Shown: piece after piece, positions 15,462 through 22,513 of the stretch
How the letters are laid out: every line of letters starts with the position of its first letter
Numbering within the stretch: position 1 is the stretch's first letter
DNA from: Tannockella sp964369175
GTDB lineage: Bacteria > Bacillota_I > Bacilli_A > Erysipelotrichales > Coprobacillaceae
DNA: 41,039 bases
Assembly: GCA_964369175.1 (NCBI GenBank)
Contig: CAYJEM010000010.1
Span: 1 to 41,039, forward strand
Direction: 5' to 3'
Program-made: the position numbers and the translations under genes
Notes under the pieces: generated by a model
The model's input: only the letters and a program-made list of their open reading frames with translations
Database searches by the model: none
What the model was told of the DNA's origin: nothing

Positions 15462-16598
15462 ATGAGTATTTATATATTGTTTGTAATTCAATTATTTTCT
15501 ATTGGGATGACGGTTATTCAAGGTATCCATACATCGTCAGTAATGGAGTATTCAATAATCACAGCACTTATAAGTGTGGCTATGGTTTATGGAATGTTTG
15601 TTGGTATTTATTCATCATTTTTATATGTAAAGGAAAAGGGGAGTACAGGAATAGTAATAGCTTTTATTACTATCCCTATACGTATATGGCTTGCTATAAT
15701 CCTAGCATACCCATTAATGGTATTGCAGCTTTTATATCTATTTACTGGAAATCGTATGATTCCCAATAGCATAATTAAAATGTGGAAGTTACCAAAAAGA
15801 GTAAATCAATACACTGATGAAGATACGCTTAAATTTTATAATCGCTTTGTAAATAGAATGGTTATCACAGGATGTTTTATGACAGTAGTGGTATTTGTGG
15901 GGATACTTTTTAGTACCTTATTAGGACTATATGTATCATCAATTCTTGCAGTGATAGTTATTGTTGTAACATGTATCTTAGCCTTTGTTGGTTATATAGT
16001 TCTTAATCGTATATTACTTGGAACTGTTGCCAATGATGCAGCGGACTATTTATTTTCTACATGCAATAGTAAGTCGCTGTTGTTGATGTATGAAAAGCTA
16101 CATCAGCAGTATCCTATGAATATTAATTTTTCAGCACTATACTACAATATGCTTAGGATTGATAATACAGATGAATATGTTATTCGTGAAATACTTGATA
16201 AACATTATAAAGATGCAAAAATGATTGAATATCAAAAACTACAAGCAGTTATTTTAAATGATAAACAACAAATGTTGGAGTTGAATATCAAGGATATAGA
16301 GAGTTTAAAAAAGCATAATAAAAATAATGACTATACAGCAAATATAAATCAATTACAAATGGAAATATTGTTCTATCAAGAAAAATATCATGAAGTATTG
16401 GAATATGCTAGAAATATACAGGTCGATGAATTGTATTGGAAGGTAAAGATGTCATTAATTGTTGGAGAAACTTTTCAAAGTATAAATGAGTATCATTATG
16501 CAAAAGAGCATTTTCAATATGTTGTAAGTAGCGGAGGATATTTACGTATTGTTGTTGAAGCGAGAGAACATTTACAAGAAATACAGAAATATTTATAG
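15462..16598 (+). CDS. Polytopic membrane protein with TPR-like cytoplasmic tail
   Basis: 378 residues. About five hydrophobic segments lie in the first 195 residues (around 3-20, 32-55, 62-92, 132-152 and 155-182), with a basic loop between the third and fourth. The last 180 residues are soluble and helical with TPR-like spacing (LLLMYEKLHQQYPMN ... ILFYQEKYHEVLEYARN ... YHYAKEHFQYVV). The start has the ribosome binding site AAAGGGG. It lies 27 bases after immunity copy 2 and 8 bases before a second membrane/TPR protein, so the three may be one operon. No family recognised. A membrane-bound immunity protein is possible because the pair sits among orphan immunity genes; this is inference. Confidence 0.7.
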   Translation: MSIYILFVIQLFSIGMTVIQGIHTSSVMEYSIITALISVAMVYGMFVGIYSSFLYVKEKGSTGIVIAFITIPIRIWLAIILAYPLMVLQLLYLFTGNRMIPNSIIKMWKLPKRVNQYTDEDTLKFYNRFVNRMVITGCFMTVVVFVGILFSTLLGLYVSSILAVIVIVVTCILAFVGYIVLNRILLGTVANDAADYLFSTCNSKSLLLMYEKLHQQYPMNINFSALYYNMLRIDNTDEYVIREILDKHYKDAKMIEYQKLQAVILNDKQQMLELNIKDIESLKKHNKNNDYTANINQLQMEILFYQEKYHEVLEYARNIQVDELYWKVKMSLIVGETFQSINEYHYAKEHFQYVVSSGGYLRIVVEAREHLQEIQKYL

Positions 16599-16606
16599 GA
16601 GTGGGT

Positions 16607-17371
16607 ATGATACAAAAAGATATAAATGAATTCAAATATAAAAGAAATAAAATTAAATACATAATTATAATTGTAACTGTTTTACTTATTTCTATTATAC
16701 AAATTCTACCACTACATGATGTAGTTATCATGATTTGTGATGTTTTATTAATTCTAGTTTCAATATTAGTGTTCAATATGCAAGAGGTAAATCTTTGTGA
16801 TTCTTACACTAAAGATTACATGGATGAGTGTAATACATTAGCAGTTTATGGTTTTTTTAGTGAGTTAGTTCGAACATATCCTAGTAGACCAAGTGTGGTA
16901 TGTGGGTATATGCACGCTTTATTTCTTAATGATAAAGTTAGTGAAATGGAAGCAGCAATAATAAAGTATAACAAGTCTTATGCTCGAAGATATGAATATA
17001 AACGTATGAAGTCAAAGGTTGGAGACAATCAGTCTAGAGAAGATGCCTTTTTATACTTATATCACAAAGACAAAGCATTGCTTAGAAAAAGATATGAGAA
17101 AAATGATTCTAAAGAGATAGATTACTACCTAGATAAACTTGAAGTAGAGTATGCACTATTTTATAATGATTATAAAATGGGGTTTGATTTATTAGAACGA
17201 ATGTCACCCATTAGCAGATTCCAAAATGTAATTTGTGCATATTATAAAGCCATATGTCTAGTTGGATTACAACGTGAAAGCGAAGTAACAGAACAATTAC
17301 AGTATATAATTGATAACGGTAATACGATGTATCAAGTTCAATATGCAATGGAATTACTTGAAAATATGTAG
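16607..17371 (+). CDS. Two-TM protein with helical repeat tail, partner of the preceding gene
   Basis: 254 residues from ATG 16607, chosen because AGGAG lies 5 bases upstream inside the previous gene's stop region; a GTG at 16601 would leave no spacing. A basic N-terminus is followed by two close membrane segments (about 19-36 and 40-58), then a helical tail with TPR-like features (YGFFSELVRTYPSRPSVV, LDKLEVEYALFYNDYKMGF, VICAYYKAICLVGLQ). The membrane-plus-TPR layout matches that of its neighbour, so the two probably form a complex or derive from one ancestor. Function unknown. Confidence 0.68.
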   Translation: MIQKDINEFKYKRNKIKYIIIIVTVLLISIIQILPLHDVVIMICDVLLILVSILVFNMQEVNLCDSYTKDYMDECNTLAVYGFFSELVRTYPSRPSVVCGYMHALFLNDKVSEMEAAIIKYNKSYARRYEYKRMKSKVGDNQSREDAFLYLYHKDKALLRKRYEKNDSKEIDYYLDKLEVEYALFYNDYKMGFDLLERMSPISRFQNVICAYYKAICLVGLQRESEVTEQLQYIIDNGNTMYQVQYAMELLENM

Positions 17372-17468
17372 TAGGAGAATCTAGTTATTATATTTTTATA
17401 TCAATAGAGTTAAATTATAATTTATATAAAACGAAGAACACAACTCGTATCAAAATATCTTTTTGTAA

Positions 17469-17582
17469 TTTGTTTTAATTGTATCATGTATTGTATTAAA
17501 ACTAATGAAATGGATAGCTAACTTAGTAGATGTTTTTGTGATGCTTTTATATAGAAAAAAGTTTCTAGAAAAACAAAAATGA
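17469..17582 (+). pseudogene. Scar of the Rhs pretoxin region
   Basis: An open frame after a TAA at 17466 reads FVLIVSCIVLKLMKWIANL and ends at TGA 17580-17582. Bases 17497-17526 match 10681-10710 of the giant Rhs gene at 24 of 30 positions by eye, in the same reading frame (LKPLKWVAKS against LKLMKWIANL). The hydrophobic text just before also resembles the Rhs VVSIACIAL segment with a deletion. It is therefore what remains of an Rhs C-terminal region that once led into the toxin tip that follows. Its TGA overlaps the tip's ATG in another frame (ATGA), so residual coupled translation is possible. Most of the rest of the 207-base gap (17372-17578) is AT-rich and shows nothing else. Confidence 0.6.
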
Positions 17583-17794
17583 TTGAACAATCTCAAAGTG
17601 TGTATCGGATTGTTGAAAAGGGTACAAACAAAAATCTTAAAAAAGGTTACTATTATTACTTAGATAATCTACATAAAGATCATATTGAAGTGTATGATAG
17701 TTACGGTGAATGTAAACATGTGTTAAATTTAGACGGGAGTAAAAATGTGGAGAAAAGCAGACTTGCAAAAGGAAGGACGATTAAAGTTAAATGA
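17579..17794 (+). CDS. Orphan toxin tip, possibly a colicin E3/CdiA-like ribonuclease domain
   Basis: 71 residues. The text GYYYYLDNLHKDHIEVYD ... VLNLDGSKN ... AKGRTIKV is a typical C-terminal toxin-tip pattern in Rhs and CDI proteins: a strand with Asp29, His32, His35 and Glu37, a 'LNLDG' turn and a basic 'GRxI' end. The D-xx-H-xxxx-E spacing is close to the catalytic strand of the colicin E3-type 16S rRNA nuclease (D-xx-H-xxx-E), so I suspect that fold, with low to moderate confidence. There is no ribosome binding site before ATG 17579. The frame is closed upstream by a TAG at 17552, and an Rhs scar precedes it, so it is a displaced, probably truncated tip. The next gene overlaps by 4 bases (ATGA), the usual toxin-immunity arrangement. 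Confidence 0.6.
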   Translation: MIEQSQSVYRIVEKGTNKNLKKGYYYYLDNLHKDHIEVYDSYGECKHVLNLDGSKNVEKSRLAKGRTIKVK

Positions 17795-18351
17795 TTTGTA
17801 TAACAAAGGAAATATTATTAAAGAATATTAAAAGCGAAGATTATGAAATAGTAGAGGATATGGAAGATAGTATTTATAAAATTAATATAATTTGTGATGA
17901 AATAAAACCATCTAATGAACATAAATCACCATATAGAATAGTAGAAATATATAAATACTTACATACCTTATATGTATATTGTTCAAGTTATGATGCTGAT
18001 ACTTGGCTGTATTTGGAAAAATACAATCACTTGCCAACACAAGAGCACGTAACACCAAAGCAACTAAATCATGTTCATGTACTAAACAAGTTTGAAGCAA
18101 TATTTTTTCACTATAAAAATATTGTTGATGTAAATGATGAAATTAATCTTTCTTTTTTCCAAAATACTTCAAATTCATTAGCTTCATTTGAAAAAAAAGC
18201 AACGCATTACTCGACAATTTTCATGTATTTACTTAGCTCGTATAGTGAATATTACAAGCTAAGTAATTTAAAGATGGATATAGAAGATTTCTTAAATAAA
18301 TTTGATGAAGAGGTACAACATGAAACGAAGAACGAAAAGTACAAAACGTAG
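17791..18351 (+). CDS. Putative immunity protein of the orphan toxin tip
   Basis: 186 residues, soluble and acidic, overlapping the toxin tip by 4 bases (ATGA). AGGACG, about 10 bases upstream inside the toxin, is a weak ribosome binding site, so translation is probably coupled. The N-terminal third is mixed alpha/beta (ITKEILLKNIKSEDYEIVED); the centre has Tyr/Trp-rich strands (YKYLHTLYVYCSSYDADTWLYLEKY); the C-terminal part is helical. No family recognised. The immunity role is inferred from position and overlap only. The 3' end overlaps the YD-repeat gene by 32 bases. Confidence 0.6.
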   Translation: MICITKEILLKNIKSEDYEIVEDMEDSIYKINIICDEIKPSNEHKSPYRIVEIYKYLHTLYVYCSSYDADTWLYLEKYNHLPTQEHVTPKQLNHVHVLNKFEAIFFHYKNIVDVNDEINLSFFQNTSNSLASFEKKATHYSTIFMYLLSSYSEYYKLSNLKMDIEDFLNKFDEEVQHETKNEKYKT

Positions 18352-19081
18352 AATATTAGAAATTGATGAATATGATATAAACGGGAATAAAATATACGAA
18401 AAAGATTCTTTTGGCTATGAAAATTGGTATGAATATAATGATGAAAACAACGTAGTTTATTTTGTTAATTCAAGTGATTTCAAAAAATGGTATACATATG
18501 ATGTACATGGTAATGTGATTCAAATAAAAGATTCTAATGGATATATGCAGTTGTATAAATATGACAAAAATAATAATGTAATATATTACTATGACAATGA
18601 TCCACGTGCAAAATGGTATAAGTATGATGAAAATAATAATTTAATAAGTTATAAAGATTCATATAATGATGAAAAAACATATGTATATGATAAAAATAAC
18701 AATATAATAGAATATACAAGTACAGATGAAGAAGGTTATTCTAAAGAGTATGATGAAAAAGGGAATTTAACTGAATACAGTACACCTAATGGATATATAA
18801 AAAGATATAAGTATAATGAAAATAATTGTGTAATACATACAAAAGATACAATAGGTATTGAAAAATGGTATGAATATGATATAAATAATAACCTAGTTTA
18901 TACTATAAGTAATGATGGAATGAAACATTGGTACCAATATGATGTAAATGGTAATTTATTACATGTAAAAGATATGGATGGTTATGAACAATGGTATGTG
19001 TACGATAAAAAAGGAAGAAAAGAACATTATAAGAATTCATTAGGAGTTGAATATTTTTATGAATATGTTGAACATGAATAG
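18320..19081 (+). CDS. Cytoplasmic protein made almost only of YD-like repeats
   Basis: 253 residues from ATG 18320 (AGAGG 6 bases upstream); an in-frame TTG/ATG pair lies at 18302/18305. After a short very basic N-terminus (MKRRTKSTKRR) come about eleven tandem repeats of 20-22 residues with consensus xWYxYDxNxNxIxxxDxxGxx (for example KWYKYDENNNLISYKD and HWYQYDVNGNLLHVKD), ending soon after the last repeat. There is no signal peptide, no Rhs core, no pretoxin and no tip. The repeats resemble those of the giant Rhs shell but carry a Trp-Tyr pair the shell mostly lacks, so it is not a simple deletion fragment. It overlaps the immunity-type gene upstream and ends in a strong terminator. Function unknown; an intracellular decoy or cap for Rhs strands is speculation. 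Confidence 0.75.
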   Translation: MKRRTKSTKRRILEIDEYDINGNKIYEKDSFGYENWYEYNDENNVVYFVNSSDFKKWYTYDVHGNVIQIKDSNGYMQLYKYDKNNNVIYYYDNDPRAKWYKYDENNNLISYKDSYNDEKTYVYDKNNNIIEYTSTDEEGYSKEYDEKGNLTEYSTPNGYIKRYKYNENNCVIHTKDTIGIEKWYEYDINNNLVYTISNDGMKHWYQYDVNGNLLHVKDMDGYEQWYVYDKKGRKEHYKNSLGVEYFYEYVEHE

Positions 19082-19113
19082 AAAAATAATTTTAGTTAAT
19101 AGTGAAAAATATT

Positions 19114-19152
19114 AAGTAACAATATGTGACTTTGCATATTGTTACTTTTATA
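19114..19152 (+). terminator. Strong terminator after the YD-only gene
   Basis: Perfect 13-pair stem, AAGTAACAATATG (19114-19126) against CATATTGTTACTT (19135-19147), with an 8-base loop, followed by TTATAATT. It should shield the orphan toxin tip at 19177 from upstream transcription. Confidence 0.88.
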
Positions 19153-19176
19153 ATTAAATGACTATCATGACACTAT

Positions 19177-19488
19177 ATGCTACAATTGTATAGGTTATCT
19201 AACATTGATACTGATGAAGTTATATATGTGGGGATTACAAAACAATCTATAGAAAAAAGACAAAAACAGCACCTAAAAGCTGGAAATGATTTTCGTGATA
19301 TGCAAACGGAATACGAAAATTTAACACGTCATGAAGCCCGTGCACTGGAACAACACTTCATTGAAAAATATGATACAATAAATAAACCAGGAGGAAAAAA
19401 CAATATAAATAGTATTGCCAAAAACAACCCACAATACATAGAATCACAAGAGTGGGCAAAATCATTTTTAGCACAACTAGGAGGATGA
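19177..19488 (+). CDS. Orphan GIY-YIG toxin tip, variant 2
   Basis: 103 residues covering the whole GIY-YIG-type domain (LYRLSNIDTDEVIYVGIT to FLAQLGG) and nothing else: no signal, Rhs shell or pretoxin. It is about 85% identical to the tip of the giant Rhs protein. Differences cluster in the N-terminal strand (LYRLSNIDTDEV against VYFVYDDAGDV) and a short surface segment (GNDFRDMQTEY against GKPFNNMQPEY). The YVGIT, Arg helix and EARALEQ motifs are intact, so it would be catalytically competent if expressed. ATG 19177 has no ribosome binding site and a strong terminator lies 25 bases upstream, so it is probably silent, a stored or discarded tip. Immunity copy 3 starts one base after its stop. 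Confidence 0.78.
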   Translation: MLQLYRLSNIDTDEVIYVGITKQSIEKRQKQHLKAGNDFRDMQTEYENLTRHEARALEQHFIEKYDTINKPGGKNNINSIAKNNPQYIESQEWAKSFLAQLGG

Positions 19489-19741
19489 CATGGATATTAA
19501 AATAACAAATGAAAAAACCCTGTATCAAATATCTAAAATGGTTGAAACAAAACCATTAGGTGATATAAAAAGAAGGTACCTTAAAACAGGAGATATAAAA
19601 CAAAATGAAGTATTTTGTATGCAAATAATACCAAATATTTATATATATGGTGTTGTACTTGAAGAGGAAATTGTAACAAAAAGAGATATCTTATTTATTA
19701 CCGGTTCATCTGTCGTAGTATTCTTTGATATTTTTAGTGAA
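19456..19741 (+). repeat. Left constant block, copy 3
   Basis: Same block as 11244-11553, identical to copy 1 up to the nonsense substitution at 19742. Here the homology to copy 1 also extends leftwards through most of the toxin tip (about 19213 onward), unlike copy 2. Confidence 0.88.
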
Positions 19742-20503
19742 TGAATAAATATTGAAAAATTTAATAATGCAAAGAAGAATATACTATTTAAACCGAACAT
19801 TACTGATTTATATGCTTTTAAAATTGGTGAAATCATTCCTTTAAACATATATATTGATTTCCCATGTACATACGCGTTTCAAAAAATGAAGAATGATCCA
19901 AAGACAAATCGTGGTGTTTTAAAGGGGCCTTATTTAAACTCTGCTGGAGAGCCGATACGTAAATTATTTGTAAAATGGCGAGTAGATTATGTAAGTTCAC
20001 ATTCACTTTTAACACAGTTTGGTATATGGCAAAGAATATTTAGATCGATTACAAATACTAGAGAATACTTTATTGTTGATGGAGTTGATAAAAGCCAGGA
20101 ATTTTGTGATCACCTAGCTACATTTAGTACTGTATATAAAGAAAAAGTAGGAAAGACTTTTATAAAGATAAATACAGAAGAGGATTTTATAACACTTACT
20201 TTTAATATAGGACATGATACCGTAATGGAAGTAGGAAATAAAATGGAAGAAATTAATAGTAGTGCTTATATGAATGGATATAATTGGGAAATATTTATAG
20301 ATTATTATTTTACTAAACATGATCCTAAGGTACTTGAGGAAATAAGTACTGATAGTGAATCAGGGATGTATGTTGCTATGTATCCAACAAATGATGTAAA
20401 TCGTAAAAAAGCTAATAAATTAAGACGAGTAATGAATAAATTAATAAAAGAAAAAACAGAGTTATATCGTATTGTTAAAGAAGAAGATATAAACTGGGAG
20501 TAG
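19490..20503 (+). pseudogene. Immunity gene copy 3, Imm51-like, interrupted at codon 85
   Basis: The full 337-codon frame of the immunity family is present, but codon 85 (GGA, Gly, in copies 1 and 2) reads TGA at 19742-19744. No frameshift follows; the frame stays open to TAG at 20501-20503. It therefore yields an 84-residue N-terminal piece and possibly a 206-residue C-terminal piece from ATG 19886. The middle third is again different (INIEKFNNAKKNILFKPNITDLYAFKIG, KMKNDPKTNRGVLKGP), while the end matches copy 2. It follows the orphan toxin tip by one base, keeping the tip-immunity pairing. Inactivation of the immunity gene is tolerable only if the paired tip is silent or another copy protects. 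Confidence 0.85.
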
Positions 20504-20626
20504 GAGAATATTCTTATTTTTTAGAAAACTTATACAAAAATGTATAAATTTACTTGATTTAAGTAATTGTTTTATATAGCTTACATGAAACATATATTGC
20601 TACTTTTTGTATATACATCAAAACTA

Positions 20627-20655
20627 TTGAACAATTGTATTCTTTGTAGTATCAT
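20627..20655 (+). promoter_or_regulatory. Promoter of the LacI-type gene
   Basis: -35 TTGAAC (20627-20632), 17-base spacer, -10 TATCAT (20650-20655). It lies in the 180-base gap after immunity copy 3; that gap otherwise holds a decayed DUF695-like start at 20504-20535 and a small hairpin (TTATACA/TGTATAA) near 20530. Confidence 0.65.
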
Positions 20656-20687
20656 AAATTTAATTGATGATGAGGGAGGAATTATTG

Positions 20688-21707
20688 GTGAATAGTGAAG
20701 AAATTGCAAAACTTGCTAAAGTTTCAAGAAGTACTGTATCTAGGGTAATTAATAATTATCCAAATGTTCCTCAAAAGACAAGGGAAAAAGTACAAAAGGT
20801 AATTGATGAATATGGCTATAAACCAAATGCATCAGCAAGAATTCTTGCTGGAAAAGCAAATAATATTATTGGTATATTTGTTGCTGATATTGATAAAAAT
20901 AATACAAATTCGAAATGGATAGGGATTAAATCCCCATATAATATGGAACTTGTTGTTAATGTTATTGAAAGATGTAAACAAGAGGGATATTTAACACTTG
21001 TTGATGTTATTAGTAATGTAAATGAATGTAAGAGTATTGAACATTATTTTAGTGATCGAATGATTCATGGTGGTATTTTTGTAGGGTTTCCTTATCGTAC
21101 AAAACAAATTGAAGAACTTGCATTAAAACAAAATAATATTGTTTTAGTTGACCAAGTAACAGATGAAGATGATCAAGACAATCATTTTAAAATTGTAAAT
21201 GCTAATAATGAAAAAGGTGGATATATGTCCACAAAGTATTTACTAGATAAAGGGCACCGTGATATTGTACATATCGCTGGAGATGATCGTCTATCATCAA
21301 TTGAACGTCAAGCAGGATATAAAAAAGCAATGGATGAAGCAGGCATACCTGAAAGTAAACAACTAGTTATTCAAGGGCACTACCGTGAAGAAATCGCCTA
21401 TAGTAAAACAATCGAGTTATTAAAATTATATAAACCAACTGCAATGTTTGTTGCCAATGATATTATGGCCTTAGGTGTTGTTAGAGCTATTGAAGACAGT
21501 GGATTACATGTACCAGGTGATATATCAATTATTGGATACGACAATCTTGAACAAGCAGAATGGTTAAAACTTCATTTAACGACAGTGTCAGTTAATTTAA
21601 AAGATGTGTCTAAAAAATGTGTATCATTATTATTAGATAATAATGATTTACGTCATGTAACATGTGACTTGAAAATTATAGAACGTGATACCGTTAAAGC
21701 GATATAA
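20688..21707 (+). CDS. LacI/GalR-family transcriptional repressor
   Basis: 339 residues. The N-terminal helix-turn-helix is textbook (SEEIAKLAKVSRSTVSRVIN, then YPNVPQKTREKVQKVI and the hinge-helix region YKPNASARILAGK). The periplasmic-binding-like effector domain follows from about residue 55, with ANDIMALGVVRAI and DISIIGYDN motifs. I chose GTG 20688 because GGAGG at 20675-20679 is correctly spaced for it (or TTG 20685) and the protein then begins NSEEIAKLAK; the upstream TTG/ATG codons at 20664-20670 lie before that site. It is transcribed alone, ends in a terminator, and precedes nanE by 98 bases. The palindrome in front of nanE makes it a likely nanE regulator, probably responding to an amino-sugar phosphate; the effector is inference. 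Confidence 0.9.
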   Translation: MNSEEIAKLAKVSRSTVSRVINNYPNVPQKTREKVQKVIDEYGYKPNASARILAGKANNIIGIFVADIDKNNTNSKWIGIKSPYNMELVVNVIERCKQEGYLTLVDVISNVNECKSIEHYFSDRMIHGGIFVGFPYRTKQIEELALKQNNIVLVDQVTDEDDQDNHFKIVNANNEKGGYMSTKYLLDKGHRDIVHIAGDDRLSSIERQAGYKKAMDEAGIPESKQLVIQGHYREEIAYSKTIELLKLYKPTAMFVANDIMALGVVRAIEDSGLHVPGDISIIGYDNLEQAEWLKLHLTTVSVNLKDVSKKCVSLLLDNNDLRHVTCDLKIIERDTVKAI

Positions 21708-21731
21708 ACAGTGGAAACACTGTTTTTATTT
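21707..21731 (+). terminator. Terminator of the LacI-type gene
   Basis: Perfect 7-pair stem AACAGTG/CACTGTT with a GAAA tetraloop, followed by TTTATTTT. It begins at the stop codon. Confidence 0.85.
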
Positions 21732-21747
21732 TATGAAAAAGATACGC

Positions 21748-21785
21748 TATAATAGAAAACTATAGTATAGTATTACTATACTATA
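21748..21785 (+). promoter_or_regulatory. nanE promoter with palindromic operator
   Basis: A -10 element TATAAT at 21748-21753 is followed by a perfect palindrome: arms TATAGTATAG (21761-21770) and CTATACTATA (21776-21785) around TATTA. The palindrome covers the expected start point and early transcript, a typical repressor position. The AT-rich sequence is unlike the CG-centred operator of classical LacI proteins. Confidence 0.65.
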
Positions 21786-21805
21786 TAAAGAATCGAGGAA
21801 GATAT

Positions 21806-22486
21806 ATGTTAGATACTATTAAAAATAATATTATTGTTTCATGTCAAGCATTAGAAGATGAACCATTACATTCAAGTTTTATCATGTCAAAGATGGCCTT
21901 AGCAGCATATACTGGTGGTGCCAAGGGAATCCGTGCAAACAGCGTTAGTGATATTCATGAAATTAAAAAAGAGGTAAACTTACCAATAATTGGTATCATT
22001 AAAAAAAATTACGAAGGATATAATGTTTATATTACTGCAACAATGGATGAAGTGGATGCATTAGTAGAAGAAGGTGTTGATATTATTGCGATGGATGCAA
22101 CAAAACAAATACGTCCAGGAGATATTTCTTTAGAAACATTCTTTAGAGAAGTAAAAGAAAAATATCCTAGTCAAAAGTTTATGGCTGATTGTTCTAGTGT
22201 TGAAGAAGCATTATTTGCTGCAAGTATCGGTTTTGACTATGTTGGGACAACCCTTGTTGGATATACTGATTATACAAGAGGAACAAAAATTGAAGCTGAT
22301 GATTTTAAAATCATTCGTGATATTTTAGATAATACAAACACACCAGTTATTGCTGAAGGAAATATCGATACGCCACAAAAGGTAAAACGAGTTTTAGAAC
22401 TTGGGTGTTATAGTGTTGTTGTTGGTAGCATTATTACAAGACCACAAGTTATTACAAAACGTTTTGTAGATGAACTAAATAAATAA
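21806..22486 (+). CDS. nanE: N-acetylmannosamine-6-phosphate 2-epimerase
   Basis: 226 residues, normal for NanE. It converts ManNAc-6-phosphate to GlcNAc-6-phosphate, the step that joins sialic acid breakdown to amino-sugar metabolism in the cytoplasm. Conserved (beta/alpha)8 motifs are visible: SCQALEDEPLHS at the start, AKGIRANS, PIIGIIKK with the expected catalytic Lys, DIIAMDAT, FMADCSS, YVGTTLVGYT, PVIAEGNI and VVVGSIITRP. Ribosome binding site CGAGGAAG. It stands alone with its own promoter and palindromic operator, without nanA, nanK or a transporter nearby, so the rest of the pathway must be elsewhere, or the enzyme recycles wall sugars. Confidence 0.95.
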   Translation: MLDTIKNNIIVSCQALEDEPLHSSFIMSKMALAAYTGGAKGIRANSVSDIHEIKKEVNLPIIGIIKKNYEGYNVYITATMDEVDALVEEGVDIIAMDATKQIRPGDISLETFFREVKEKYPSQKFMADCSSVEEALFAASIGFDYVGTTLVGYTDYTRGTKIEADDFKIIRDILDNTNTPVIAEGNIDTPQKVKRVLELGCYSVVVGSIITRPQVITKRFVDELNK

Positions 22487-22513
22487 TGAGAATCGTAATG
22501 ATTCTCATTTTTG
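22486..22513. terminator. Bidirectional terminator
   Basis: Stem ATGAGAATC/GATTCTCAT with a GTAAT loop between the convergent nanE and minus-strand membrane gene. A T-run follows on the plus strand. Confidence 0.85.

Noticed and set aside
19742..19744. TGA read as tryptophan (Mollicute code)
   Set aside because: Several intact genes end in TGA (for example 11276, 17794) and the aligned copies have Gly, not Trp, so it is a true nonsense codon.
11278..20503. Transposable element or integron behind the repeated blocks
   Set aside because: No transposase, recombinase, terminal inverted repeats or target duplications were seen; homologous recombination of toxin cassettes explains the blocks.
20664..20687. 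Longer start for the LacI-type protein (TTG/ATG at 20664-20670)
   Set aside because: The only good ribosome binding site (GGAGG 20675-20679) lies downstream of these codons and fits GTG 20688.
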